A stretch of 64,000 nucleotides of DNA from Xestospongia muta (GCA_963693285.1 OY848928.1:4989827-5053826); one strand, 5' to 3'; positions 16,072-28,075 are shown, counted from the stretch's first letter. Numbers and translations are program-made. Notes: a model not told the origin generated them from the letters alone.

Positions 16072-17720
16072 TTAACTTTGTTTAGGCCTCAATTCTATAG
16101 CCCTCTCAGTAGCTCTTTGTACAGCACCCATAATTCCACTTCTAACACCACAATCCTCCATTACTTTCAAGCCATGTATAGTTGTACCACCAGGTGATGC
16201 AACCAAGGATTTAATCTGTTGAACACACAAGTAAAACATATACAAACCAGGTACTATAACACATGTATAATAGGATAGCAAAAGTTTTAAAATGTATGTC
16301 AGTCTCACCTCACTAGGTTGGAGACCCCTTTCAATGACCATCTTGGCTGCACTCTAAAGAAAACAGTAGTTAAAATATTTCCTTGTCAAAGGATTAAAAT
16401 AATGACTTCCCATCCAGTTTTATTATATTGTACATACTATCATAGTGTAAGCTGCTATTTTGTCCGCCATTGACCGAGGTATACCAACCAGTACTCCTCC
16501 ATCAGCCATAGCCTCTAAAGCCATCCCCATCTCAAATGGTACAAGACTTACATAGAGTGTTAGTTATTATACTTACAAAAGCAACCCCACTCCCACTGAA
16601 AGCTGTAAAACTATCAATGTATTTTTCAGGTACTTCTTCACAGTAACCACAGTAGCTAAAGATATCGAGGAAAGATTTCAAGTCTTGTTCAGTACAATAA
16701 CGGCCACCAGAATATACAGTTACACCAGCTCTTACTAAAATGATAAAAAGAGGTATTTACATGCTTGACTAGCCACTGGCTATGATATTCTAGTATCTTC
16801 TGAGTTTTTAGTTTACCAGAGCAAGCCACAGTGGGTAGACATCGTACAACAGGCAGATGACCTACCATTGGGGATCCTCCGATATTCCAGGATATTTTGG
16901 TCTAAAAAGATAACTCAATCACTAAGGGTTAAAATATTGTATCTTTATAGGCTCAGTCACTTACACACAAATCCAAATATCTGGTATTGAAATAATTATA
17001 ATAAACAAATTTTACAGGAGCTTACTTATTAATTATTAGTTAATTATTAGTTAATTATTAGCTATTAGTTTAATTATTAGGGATACCTTCTCTTCAATAT
17101 CTTAATAGTAATTGCAGTTGCCACGGATACTATTAGAGGTCTCATATTTTTTGGTGTACGGTTACTACCAACTATAGGTTGACTGGAGCTGAGTTGTTCA
17201 TATAATTTTTGTAGTTCGTTTAATATATCCATTACTTGATGAGGCTTAACAGAGATGACAATAACATCGGAATTCATTACAATATCTTTGTTACTAGTGG
17301 TAACATTAATGCCTAATGCCTATATAGATAGAGAGACACAACAATATCATTTTAAAATTTTTATCTGTGTCCATCAATCCACTCGTCATCCATTCATTCA
17401 CCCACTAATCTCTGTTAAAAGTAATGTAACCATGGAAACTACTCACCTGCATTTTCTTACAATTTTCACTGGTGATACTAGTGAAGGAAGCATAAAAGCT
17501 TTTTTTATTTCTTTCATCTATTATATAAAGTGTATAATAAAAATAAAATTGTCATTTTTTTCTTACTTGATGTTAAAAGACCTTCTGTAATAGACCGTGC
17601 CAGGTTTCCTCCTCCAATAAAACCAATGTTCAAAGAATTGGATGAAATGCCAGACATTTTACGTCTTTTACTCTGAGGACGATCAGAACTAGCAATCTGT
17701 CCGAAAGTGGTGGCCTGCAT
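16072..17720 (-). CDS. Divergent pyrroline-5-carboxylate reductase-like protein (copy B)
   Basis: A 332-aa model. Exons: 17720-17567, 17517-17447, 17319-17087, a 16-nt micro-exon 16980-16965, 16901-16817, 16734-16577, 16530-16438, 16353-16309, 16215-16072. The micro-exon is needed to keep frame. The Rossmann motif IGFIGGGNLARSITEGL, VISVKPHQVMDIL, ALEAMADGGVLVGIP and SLVASPGGTTIHGLKVME place it in the P5CR family. The usual MPNTP substrate/cofactor loop reads CLPTVACSG, and about 15 residues are inserted before LIVSVATAI. Activity may therefore differ from copy A. The first 21 residues could be dispensable (second Met at 22). Its start codon is only 61 bp from that of the GH141-like gene. Confidence 0.88.
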
Positions 17721-17781
17721 ATAAGCTTTATTGGTGATTTCATAAAAAGGAGGCGTGGCTCAAAATCAGAGGTCACAAATT
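17721..17781. promoter_or_regulatory. 61-bp divergent start-codon gap
   Basis: The PYCR copy B and GH141-like start codons are separated by 61 bp. Either transcription starts inside this gap, or the two 5' UTRs overlap. Confidence 0.45.
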
Positions 17782-19019
17782 ATGGATCTACTTTGGCTTC
17801 CTCGCTTGCTATTTTTACTGCTGCTTGTAGGAAGTGGTATTGCCACTGAAGGTACTACATATTATGTTAATGGTAAGTAGAATAAAGTATACTACAAAAA
17901 ATTTGGCTCAAATTTAGTCACAGTAGTCTAGAAATGTAGATTGTCACATATAATATAAGACGTGTTTATAATATGACAATTGTACTTACAATATTTTCAG
18001 GTGATTCTGGAAATGACAGCAATCCAGGCACACAAGACAAACCATTTAAAACAATAACTAAAGCTCGTGACACAATCAGAGCTGCAGATAAGACATCTTG
18101 TAAAGCAGGATTTGGTGTTATTGTGGAACCTACTGAAACGCCTTATAGCTTTACTAACACTCCTCTTACTTTTAGTAGTGCTGACTCAGGTACACCATCA
18201 TGTCCTATTAAGTAAGTGAATAAGAAGTCTAGATCCTAAGCAGGCCCACGTTGAGAGCATGACAGAAAGGGACCCTTGAGTACACCCAACATGCACCCCA
18301 CTTGAAATATAAGTGGCCAGTAATGGTATCCAGTTCCTTGAGATTCCTACTAGCCTTGAGGCTTGATATTTTGTACCATCCCTTCCTGGCCTCCCTTCAA
18401 CACAGCTCTGTTTTTAAGCCTTACATTCAGCTTTGCATCAAATTCTACATTGAAAATTCAGCTTCACTGTGACATTATTTCTCTATTTGCTGTAGGTACT
18501 CTTCTTCAAGTAGTGGTAAAGCTCATCTTACAGCTGGAGTAGAATTGAATTGGATGGAAGCTATTAGTCCTGTTACTGATCCTGTTATATTGGGTTTGTT
18601 AAAAGAATCAGTGAGAGATCAGATCATACAGGTGAATGGAAGGATAGGTTGATAGATGGATTTATACCTGGTAGATGAATGGATTAATAAAATTAATGGA
18701 CAGTACTATAATGATATTTTCTATAATTCTGTAGATTGATCTGAAGAAGTTAGGTGTTACTGATTATGGTGAACTACAGTCAGGACAATTAGGAAACTGC
18801 AACAATAATAAATCAGACTTGTATGCTGATCCAATGGTAAGTTAATCCCCACACAAACCAGTCCCTTTCATTAATGATGTTTGTTATAACACACAGTTAG
18901 GAAAGAATATGATATTAGCTCGTTATCCTAACCTTGATACTGAAGGTAAATGGCAATGGTTGAGTGCCGGTAAAGTCACTGATAAACAAAAAGGTTTCAG
19001 TTTCAATACCAGCAGGTGA

Positions 19020-19053
<34 letters not shown>

Positions 19054-22000
19054 TTACATCAATTTCTATTCACAATTGACACATGTAGTTTTCTTACATA
19101 ATTAGAAGAAATCGTCATTGTAACAATTTTCTTCCAATTATAGAAGAAAACCATTTATTGCCACAACTATTATTATTGTAAACATTATGAAAACATACCA
19201 AACAGTAAACATTGCTTTAACTTAGAACTTTTTAGAAATGTTATTATATATAACTTTGTTCATGAGTGACAATTATTTTTTACTCATTCAATCATCCTTT
19301 AATTATAAATGTATTTAATATAATATCATCATTAATTGTATATTTTCCAGCTCCCTTAGCAACCACATCTTGTCTTGGAAGAACATCAGTACACTCTGGC
19401 TGCATGGCTATTGGACATACGACTGGGCTGATAACTATGTCAAAATTGATGACATTAACAAAGACTCTATGGAATTCGTTGCAAGTTCTAAGACACCTCC
19501 AGTCTATGGTATATATTATATACTTTCCTTGTGTTCTTTTCTAGTTTATATTATTCACAGGTTTTGTAGCGAATGCACGATATTATGCTCTGAATATTTT
19601 AGAGGAATTAGACACTGCCAATGAGGTTATTTCTCATACTAACAGGATTTGTTATGATATTATTTTATGATATTATTAATTGTTAATAGTATTATCTTGA
19701 TCGTGGTTCTGGTATACTCTATCTTTTTGAAAGTACAGCTAACATTTTAAATGGAAAGGTCTTGTTTATGGTTTATATTGTGTGTGGTTGAAACTTGTTA
19801 TTGCTAGGGATGTGTGTCAGTTGGAGAGACTGTTGTACAATTTCAAGATGTGTCATTTGTACAATTTCAAGACTTTACAATAGATTGTGCTCGAATGACA
19901 GGAATTAATGCACAAAATGGTTTGATGATTGAATGGATGGATGGATGAATTAATGGATGGATGGATGGATGGATGGATGGATGGATGGATGAATAGATGA
20001 ATTAATGGATGAATAATTCATAGACAAATCCTTGTTATTTTTCTTTTTTAGTGAACAATATGACTCTACTCTCATTAACAATTACAAATTCAGGTGATAG
20101 CGGTATAGCAGTCACTGGCTATAATAACACTTTAGACAGTTTGTCTATTAGTAATCTAGGGTGTGGAGGCATACATCTCTCAGGAGGAGAACAGGTTAAT
20201 AAAACCTTACACTAACTAGTTAAGTAAGTCATGACTTCAGTTGTGAAGAACAAGCCAATAAGATTATAGTGAACCGATTGACTAAAATTATTTGATAACA
20301 TAATTATAACTGTTATAGTAAATAACTAACTGGAGATAATTGTTCCCTGAAGTTTAATATGCATTGAACCTTTAAGTAATATTAGATCTGTTACATGATC
20401 TAAAAAAACATCTGATATAATTCTACTAATTCATCAAAGACATAAGTTATTTAGTCTATGATAGTTAAGGTTTCTACAAGTTAAGAATTTAACATATAAG
20501 GATTGATGAATTAGTAGAAATTGTACCAAGTGTCTTTTATCATATAACAGATCTAATATTACTTAAAGGTTCAATGCATATTAAACTTCAGGGAACAGTT
20601 ATCCCCAGTTGGTTATTTACTCTAATAGTTATAATTATATCATCAAGTTATTTTAGTCAATCAGTTCACTTTAATCTTGTTGGCTTGATCTTTACAACTT
20701 AAGTCATGACTTACTATATTAATTAACTAGTTAATTAAGGATTAAATGAAGGGGTTTGCCTATAAATTTTATCACATTGCTACTAAGTATTGACAAGTTT
20801 TGCTAATGTTTCTATACAGAAAACTCTTACACGTGGTAACAATGTTCTACAAAACTCTCTTATAACAAAATGGTCCAATTGGAAGAGGACCTATAACCCC
20901 GGACTATCGTGGGGAGGAGTAGGGAACACATATCGTCACAATACAATACATGATGGACCTCATGCTGGCATTCTAGGAGGAGGTGAGTCCAATGTAGATA
21001 GAACTTGTGGTTATGAACTCTGAGAACAGAATGAAAGCAGAATGACTGTCGTGAAGCATCCAATTGGCCTGTGGAAACTATCCTTAGTAGCTAGACTTAT
21101 TATAATAGTTGAATAATAAACTTTAGCAATATTAAATACATCAGTCTAGCATGCTAGTTAGCTCCTCCTCCTTTTGACGGTCTGCCCTCAGATTGTCAAA
21201 TTGAAGGAGAAGGGCTAGTTTCCTAGTTAGGTTTGTGATATTATTATACACAGGTAACGATTGTGTATTTGAGGGAAACAGTATAACAAAATTGTGTTAT
21301 GAGACATCAGACAGTGGTGGGTTTTATACTGGTAGAAGTTGGATAGATCGAGGCAATATCATAATAGACAATGTATTCAGTGATGTTTACAATACTGAAA
21401 CAACTCATTTGGGATCTCCCTCAGTACAAGCCATTTATTTAGATGACCAGGTGAGGTTGTAAGCTTAGAAATAGTCACTTAGCCCTTTCTTCTCTAGATG
21501 AGTGGATACACAATTGTTAATAATACATTTACTAATTGTCATTGTGCTGTGTTCTTTGGTGGAGGTAGACGAAATGTTGCTACAAGTAACTTGTTTCATA
21601 ACTGCTCTCTCGATGTACATATTGATGATAGAGGATTGACGTGGCAGAAAGAAGACTGTAGTCCAGTAAGTAGCGTCATTATGATTAGTACACAATATAT
21701 AAATTATAACATAAACCTCTCTATAGGAAACTGTCATTAGTATAAAGTCTTAATGTGCAACAATCAATGAATACGTGTTTAACCAAATGGATACATGTTT
21801 TAATGAATGGATACATGTTTTACCAAATGGATACATGTTTTACTAAATGGATGTATGTTTTAGCAAATGGATACATGTTTTAGAAAATGGATACATGTTT
21901 TACTAAATGGATATATGTTTAATGAATGGATACATGTTTTAGCAAATGGATACATGTTTTACTAATTGGATGTATGTTTTAGCAAATGGATACATGTTTT

Positions 22001-22282
22001 AGAAAATGGATACATGTTTTACTAAATGGATATACATGTACACTTGTATTTTTTGTATAGGGTGGTATGTTTGAGCAACAACTCAAATCAGTTAATTGGC
22101 AGAGTCCACCATGGTCTACACATTATCCAGAGATGAAGAATATCATGGAGGATCATCCTTGTGTACCCGTATATAATAAAGTTACTGATAATTCTTATTG
22201 TCAGGGGAAGTTTATCGATATCTCTGATGAAGACATTAAAAATTGGATGGATACTGTTGATAACAATAAAAATATTTGCTAA
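17782..22282 (+). CDS. Secreted GH141-like right-handed parallel beta-helix protein
   Basis: A 651-aa model. Exons: 17782-17872, 18001-18211, 18496-18631, 18735-18836, 18897-19015, 19351-19508, 19561-19625, 19690-19758, 19808-19919, 20052-20194, 20820-20982, 21254-21450, 21498-21665, 22061-22282. It starts with a signal peptide (MDLLWLPRLLFLLLLVGSG). YYVNGDSGNDSNPGT, KPFKTITKARDTIR, ILARYPN, LHGYWTYDW, and a split ILEELDTANE / YYLDRGSGILYLF follow the order seen in bacterial GH141-type beta-helix enzymes. PbH1-like strand repeats come next (NNMTLLSLTITNSGDSGIAV, GYTIVNNTFTNCH). No membrane anchor is present. The substrate is unknown and catalytic residues were not assigned. It may be an extracellular glycan-active or glycan-binding protein. 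Confidence 0.82.
19935..19990. repeat. (GGAT)n tetranucleotide array
   Basis: Simple GGAT repeat in intron 9 of the GH141-like gene. Confidence 0.9.
20213..20738. mobile_element. Foldback / MITE-like element with long inverted arms
   Basis: The left arm (about 20213-20400) and right arm (about 20545-20738) are near-perfect inverted copies. Shared landmarks are AAGTCATGACTT, CAAGCCAA-AAGATTA, TTGTTCCCTGAAGTTTAATA or its complement, and AAGTAATATTAGATCTGTTA. Arms are about 190 bp or longer around a short middle. No coding capacity is present. It lies wholly in intron 10 of the GH141-like gene. Outer ends carry TTAACTAGTTAA-like palindromes. Confidence 0.85.
21765..22033. repeat. Minisatellite, about 20-bp unit
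   Basis: About 13 copies of a unit close to AATGGATACATGTTTTA(G/C)CA in intron 13 of the GH141-like gene. Confidence 0.9.
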
Positions 22283-22960
22283 ATTAAATAAAATCATAAA
22301 CTAAAATGCTAAAATGCTATATTGTTTGGATTCCTTAATAAACAGCTAACTAATACTATTAGAAGTGTTACAGTAGTAGTGTCTTAGTAGCTGACAGAAA
22401 AAGCCATACATTAATATGAAGTTAATGCAATTAATTCAAAGGTTGTATTAATTTCACATAAAATATGCCATTCTCTGTTGGCTTAAAGAGCTGGAATAAC
22501 AGATCTTACTGGTGTTGGCTTAGAGAGCTGGAGCAACAGCTCCTACTGGTGTTGGTGGTACTTGTCCTGGTAGTAATGCCATCGATAATAGTTAAAGATG
22601 ATTTGAAATGTCCTAATTGTTGTGGTCCTTGTTACTTGCTACAACAAGAATTTGCTTTGGAAACTTCATTTTACAAGTGAGCAAGAGAGGATGTTCAATA
22701 GTAATGATTATAAATAGAACCAGGACCAATTATAATATTATTGCTAGAGCTAAGCTTAGAGTTCAGGACTGAGTTATGAAAGCATTGAAATTGTTGTGTA
22801 CATTATTGTATAAATAGACTTGTGGACTGTTTTAGTGTCTCTTCTTTAATTTCAATTCAGTTTTTAGCTAATAGCAAAATATTTTTATAATACATTTCTC
22901 AATTTATTTGTACATTATAGTTAATCAATTTAAATCATTTTCATAATCCTTCAAGACAAG
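22283..22960. other. Intergenic gap, convergent 3' ends
   Basis: 678 bp between the GH141-like stop and the CtIP stop. An open frame at 22465-22680 (Leu/Val-rich middle) has no splice or homology support and is not called. Otherwise AT-rich with no recognised feature. Confidence 0.4.
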
Positions 22961-25863
22961 CTAACTGTCGCTGGTATCTGGACTGTCTGGAAAACCTATT
23001 TTCCACAATGAGGGATCGGACTCCGGTGGTTTATACAAATGTTTATGTCGACAAGCTTTCAATAAATGTTCTTTTTCATTTTCATATATACCATGACCTC
23101 CTTGAAACCACTAGACAGAGAGAGAAAGAGAACAAATACTTATACATACAAAACTAATTCTACAAGATGAGTCTGCTAAGATATAGGATTATCTGTCAAA
23201 CACAATAAGTTGTGGTCATTGTTCTGATACTAATGGTAGTGACTATATCATTGTACTACTGACTATATCCTTTTATTAAAAAGTTTCCATATATGATATT
23301 TCAAAAACTATAAGTCTATTTTCTGTTTACTTTGGCCATGTAGTCGCTTCATTTTTTAATACACAAATTTATATGTAGCCTTATGGCAATACACAAATTT
23401 ATATGTGACCTTATGACAATATACGAATTTATATGTGACCTTATGACAATATACGAATTTATATGTGACCTTATGACAATACTTTATTTATGCACTTACT
23501 TTTTTACAGTCTGGACAAGCTGTTCCTGGCAATTTTGCTCTGTCATCTTTCTTTCTAATTGATACCACACAACTATATGTAGGATGACCAGCTTGTTGTG
23601 CTAACTGTTGTTCTTCAGTGCTATGAGATGTGTCCAAAATAATAAATTATTTATTATATAATTCTTACAGGTTTTTAGTAAGTCTGGTACTTTCATGAGA
23701 ATTGGTCTGTTTGTGGAATGTTATTAAATAAACTACAAAAAGAAAATTACATTTAATTACCTTAATCTTTTTTGCTTGAGAAGTACGTTTATCTTTTGGT
23801 GGATGTGTCATGTGACTTGATGACTTGTTGTCATGGTGATCACAGTCTATAGTTTTATCACTTGCTAGTGCATCTGAGGCAGGACGTTTTAAAGGTGATC
23901 TCATTGTATTATTAGGTTGAGGGGAAATAATATTACAGTTGGTTGAAGATGATAATGACACTGGATTTATACCACTAATAAGTTCTTGTTGCCATGGATA
24001 TTGAGGATTTGAGGTGGATGGTTTGATCCATGGTGTGGGAGGAACAACATGAGACAATTTATTGAGCTTATCAGGTGATAAATCTTGGTATGTTGTCGCT
24101 CGTCCATCTGAGGATATCATCATAGTGACATCGTTATTGTCTTCAAGTAATGGTGGTGTAATTACAACAGGGATATCCTCCTCATTAGAAGTATTAATGT
24201 GTTGTGTCAAAGTTGTTTGGTTTGTTTTTTTTCTTTTCTTTAAGTCTCTCTTTGCTGGTTGATTCTTACGCTGTCTCTTCTTAACATTAGTTACATTCTC
24301 AAGATCACATGATGACTGAGACAATTTACCAGCTGTATTATCTAGTACAGACTCTACAGTGATATCGTTAGTGCTAATAGAAGAACTCTGTTCTGGTGTC
24401 ACAGCATTATCTGATTCTTTCAACAATGAAGGTGAGGCCATACTTTCTCTCTCATCTAATGTTTCATCAATTTCCTGCTCATTCTGATAATGACTTGTAA
24501 AGAGTGTTTCACTACCAGCTGGTGAGACAGATGTTGTTTCATTACTGAGAATCTCAAGATCCCCTGATGATTTGAGAGATAAATCCAGATTGCCGGTATC
24601 TTGTCCATCCACTGATGCTGGAATAATGCATTCAGTATTACAAAATAAGGGAGGATTATGCTGAGTTGTTGTCATGGTTTCTTTCTTAGGTCCACTTTCA
24701 CGATATACAACAAGATGTTTAGACTTTCTTGATTGAAGTGACTTCCTATGCAGAGATTGTAGAACAGGAGGAGTATGACCACATAGAGTGGGTGTGTCCT
24801 TCTTTGATGTGTCCAATGTTGAAGGTGTTATTGGAGAATGTGATAATGATGTAATAGATCCATGATTAGTGGGAGGTGTGTCCTTCTTTGATGTGTCCAA
24901 TGTTGAAGGTGTTATTGGAGAATGTGATAATGATGTAATGGATACATGATTAGTGGGAGGAGCCTTTTCATTGTGTGTGCTCTCTTCTGAAAATAGATAA
25001 ATCATCATTCCATCTATTCATCCATTTACTGACTAGTCCATCCATAGAACCTCAATCTGTCTGTCCATTCATCTATCCACCCATCCATCCATCCATCCAT
25101 TTATCCGTTTATCTACAAACCTTGAGCAACATGTTCTCTATTAGTTATTAAATTACTCCTAAATTCATCACTAGATATTATTTCATGTAGAGAAGGTATA
25201 TTTATTCCATTCCTATAATACAAAGAGATGGAGTAATCAAATGTTCCATTGCTTACTGCTTTAATAGATCTCTTAGTTTTTGTGTCTCTTGATCTTTTTG
25301 TTCTATTTTAATTTTAGCTCTAGAGAAATTATAGAGAGAGAATCATTTATTAAGCTATTAATTTTAGGGAATGTCTAGAGTGATGGTAACAAAACAGCAT
25401 ACTTTAATGTGAAATTAATACATTTAGGTTCCGATGTTTAAGGTTTGGGGTATAGTATTAAATTCACATTAAAGTACAATGTTCAATTACTGTTACTCTA
25501 GACACTGCCTAATTTTATTTACTCATTTTTTATAGTAATAGTGATAATGCAAAATTTGCTGATTTTTTTAATTACTACTAGAATTTTGGCTGGATTATCA
25601 GAGAATGAGAGAGTCAGTCATACTTTAAAGGAACACACTTAGCTATAAGACTGATCTAGTTCATTACTTGGTAATTTTTGTCTTGTATTGTCCTTCTCTC
25701 TCTTTAATTTCTTCTTGATGTTGTCTCTTCAATTCTTCTAACTGATTTCTATAATCTATTAGTGTATTTTATGTTGTTATTAACACGAGGATAATGGCCT
25801 ACATGACACTTCCTCAGCGTGTCTCTCTGATAACAATTTCAGGACATCTTCAAAAGTGCTCAT
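22961..25863 (-). CDS. RBBP8: CtIP/RBBP8/Sae2-family DNA end-resection factor
   Basis: A 612-aa model. Exons: 25863-25803, 25755-25668, 25319-25257, 25212-25121, 24986-23761, 23706-23669, 23620-23500, 23110-22961. The C-terminal Sae2-like domain is the key evidence: CVVSIRKKDDRAKLPGTACP, a CPDC zinc-hook pair, then KACRHKHLYKPPESDP and LWKIGFPDSPDT, matching the C-x-x-C / R-H-R / Y-x-P-P / F-W-x-x-G-F-P pattern of CtIP. Residues about 22-85 form a charged coiled coil (QLEELKRQHQEEIKEREGQY), as expected for the N-terminal tetramerisation region. The middle is S/T/P-rich and contains a direct duplication of about 32 residues. CtIP licenses MRE11-RAD50-NBS1 to start homologous recombination. The first exon is short and is the least certain part. 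Confidence 0.82.
23345..23482. repeat. Minisatellite, about 30-bp unit
   Basis: Four copies of a unit like CAATACACAAATTTATATGT plus GACCTTATGA in CtIP intron 7. Confidence 0.88.
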
Positions 25864-26295
25864 CATCAAAATGTTGCATATGAAATAGTTCTAAGAGAGA
25901 GAGAAGTTAAGTTATTAGACAGCCATTAGCCGGAGAAAGTTATCCAAAATTTTAACCCCTTCTTTTTTATTAAATTCTCTCACGTCAGCAGAAGTTCTAT
26001 CTTTAATAGAGGGCTTCCTCTAACTATCTCTGATCTACATCCGCCAAATACTGTTGATGTTTCAGGAGGTTCCAGTTTGATGATGGAGCAGCTACCAGGG
26101 CAATTGGAATCATTAGCTGCTTTGTTTACTGGTTTGAGTACACAAGAGTTGCCACATGAAGAGACCACTCTTCAAAATCAGATGACTGTTGTAGAAGTAA
26201 AAGAACATAGTGAGATATGACTAGTTCAAAGTTTGCCTTAGTAAGTTCTGCTATTACTATGTGTTACTTACTCTATATTGGTATAGACTGTTCAT
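25864..26295. other. Intergenic with dispersed repeat and short coding-like stretch
   Basis: Upstream of CtIP. 25905-26000 matches the complement of 36690-36860 (shared GCCGGAGAAAGT-ATCCA, AATTTTAACcCCTTCTTTT and CGTCAGCAGAAGTT). After the acceptor-like CGTCAGCAG, 25994-26218 reads open on + (SSIFNRGLPLTISDLHPPNT ... VKEHSEI, TGA) with no recognised family. Confidence 0.5.
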
Positions 26296-27360
26296 ATGTT
26301 TATTAGAACTACTGCAATAATTGGACATGGACTACTGGCAGGTAAGTATTATCTATTCATACATCTATCTAATGTACCACATAGCTATCTACAATATCTA
26401 TCCATCTCTATCCATCAATTCGTCTATCAACTATAACTTTTATCATCTGTTGGTATTCATCACCTTGGTTTTATCAATGAGTGTCCTTATAGTGGGTTTA
26501 GTAGTACTTGGTATGAGTACAAGATTAGAATATAGAACAAGCATCCTGAAATTATGGAAGCTGAGGACAGACATTCCAATTCCTATTTCTTATTTTAATC
26601 AAGTGGGATTATATGGAGTTGGAATGTATGTCCTCGGCTTCCGTAAATAACACTCATAGAATATACAACCAAATCAGGAACCCAACCCAACTAGAAACAT
26701 CTCACTGACACTTGATTCTAAGAGACAATTCGTGATGCTCATGCTCTGTGTTTTATTAATAACAAGAAAAGCCTAGAAATGGCACATATGCAAAGAATGG
26801 AATAAGGAATACGAAATTGAAAGTTATCAAGGTCATTAATTGGAATTTTTAAAATATGCAAAGATGCGCAGAAGAAACAGGAAATAGGAATTGAAATGTC
26901 CATCCTCGGCTCTCATATGAAATAAAGTTTCCTTAAATCTTAATTCCATGGTATCCTTTCTTCTTTTCTATAGGCTTGATGTATTGACTGGAACAAACAG
27001 TTCTTCAATTATACCTCTCCTCATAGTCAACAGTCTCCATTATGTTGCTAATAGTCAGCAAAGCCCATAACTGTTTGGTTAGCTCTTAGTATAACAAGAA
27101 TCTTAGCTGGTCCTTGGCTGGATGGACCCTTAGTCCAGATAGAAAGTAAGTACATGTATATGTAAGAAGTGGTGTGGTCTAGTTCATGTATGGACTGGAG
27201 GGTAAATGATATACATCTAAGAATAATAAGGTTTAAAAGTGTCTATAATGAAGACATGCTTTTAAGATGTGACCCTCTCTGTAGTCTGTAGTGGACGCTT
27301 TGGGATATTAGCATGGACTGGATCAGGACACTGAGGAGAGTTCATTATAGAGGATGTTCT
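26296..27360 (+). pseudogene. Scattered exon-like fragments, probable gene remnant
   Basis: Several short open stretches sit between plausible splice signals, for example NYCNNWTWTTG (26308-26341), LDVLTGTNSSSIIPLLIV (26975-27030), ITRILAGPWLDGPLVQIE (27092-27146) and SGRFGILAWTGSG (27290-27330). They do not join into one frame and I recognise no family. A decayed gene is the simplest reading. A poorly modelled real gene is possible. Confidence 0.25.
26555..26925. mobile_element. Foldback-type element with inverted termini
   Basis: GCTGAGGACAGACATTCCAA at about 26559 and its imperfect complement GGAATTGAAATGTCCATCCTC at about 26888-26908 form terminal inverted repeats of about 35 bp. A further inverted copy, TTGGAATGTATGTCCTCGGC, sits at about 26619. 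No coding content. Probable non-autonomous DNA element. Confidence 0.6.
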
Positions 27361-27814
27361 TAGTTTAGAATATATTATTATGAGAATAAATGTGATTACG
27401 TCATTAATAAGATATTGTTTTAATAAATAAGAAGAGATTACTGGTATTAAAACTAGACCACCAAATAAACTTTGTAAGACTCTCTTTTTTCAGAATATCT
27501 GTGGAATCTTTATCAAACCAGTTCTACAGACCAAGACAAACCAGTTATCCTAGTTTAGCCTGAAATATCTGCACTTTTAAAATGAATCATATTTTCCACA
27601 TAGTCTATTTTTTGCATACTATTGTATTATCTAAAACAAATTTGGATTAGGATGAGGATATTCCATGTTTTATTAAATTTATACTTTAAAATGTTCATCA
27701 AGCATCTGGATACAAAGCTAGGGCTAATTATAATTGTTCAATTGATTTTAGGTGTACATTTTAATTGTAGTTTGTTAATATCCTACTACCCACTATCATG
27801 TTTGTTATTCTTTT
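27361..27814. other. Gene-poor AT-rich stretch
   Basis: No supported gene or RNA. An open frame at 27622-27816 is low-complexity and hydrophobic with no flanking signals. Confidence 0.4.
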
Positions 27815-28075
27815 AAAAAAAGAATAATTTTGTTTGCTAATAGTTACGTAATAGACACAGGCAAGTATCAAACAAGTTGGACTCAAACCCATACTAATAG
27901 ACTCATTCCGATACTGTGTAGCAGAGTCCTTTACATCACTTGGTGAGCCATGGAACTCAGTTGTATGCTCAATTTTTAAAAGAAGTGTAATAAAATTTGT
28001 GTGTAGATGCTGAACCTTAAACTTCTTAAATAGTTTTTTATTAAATGATAAATAAAGATTAATTGTTTTTTTAAA
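27815..28075 (-). repeat. tRNA-derived SINE-like repeat, copy 1
   Basis: Read on the minus strand, TGGCTCACCAAG (27950-27939) resembles a tRNA A box, and GGTTTGAGTCC (27889-27879) is one mismatch from the B-box consensus, about 60 nt apart. A T-rich tail follows. The whole unit, with flank GTGTAATAAAATTTGTGTGT, is repeated in copy 2. Confidence 0.6.

Noticed and set aside
22465..22680. Small Leu/Val-rich ORF with C-P-N-C-C
   Set aside because: It lies in the 3' region between convergent genes with no splice support and simple duplicated DNA (AGAGCTGGA-AACAG).
27879..27950. Functional tRNA gene
   Set aside because: Only A- and B-box-like blocks remain. A full cloverleaf with acceptor pairing could not be drawn, so SINE-like is the better call.
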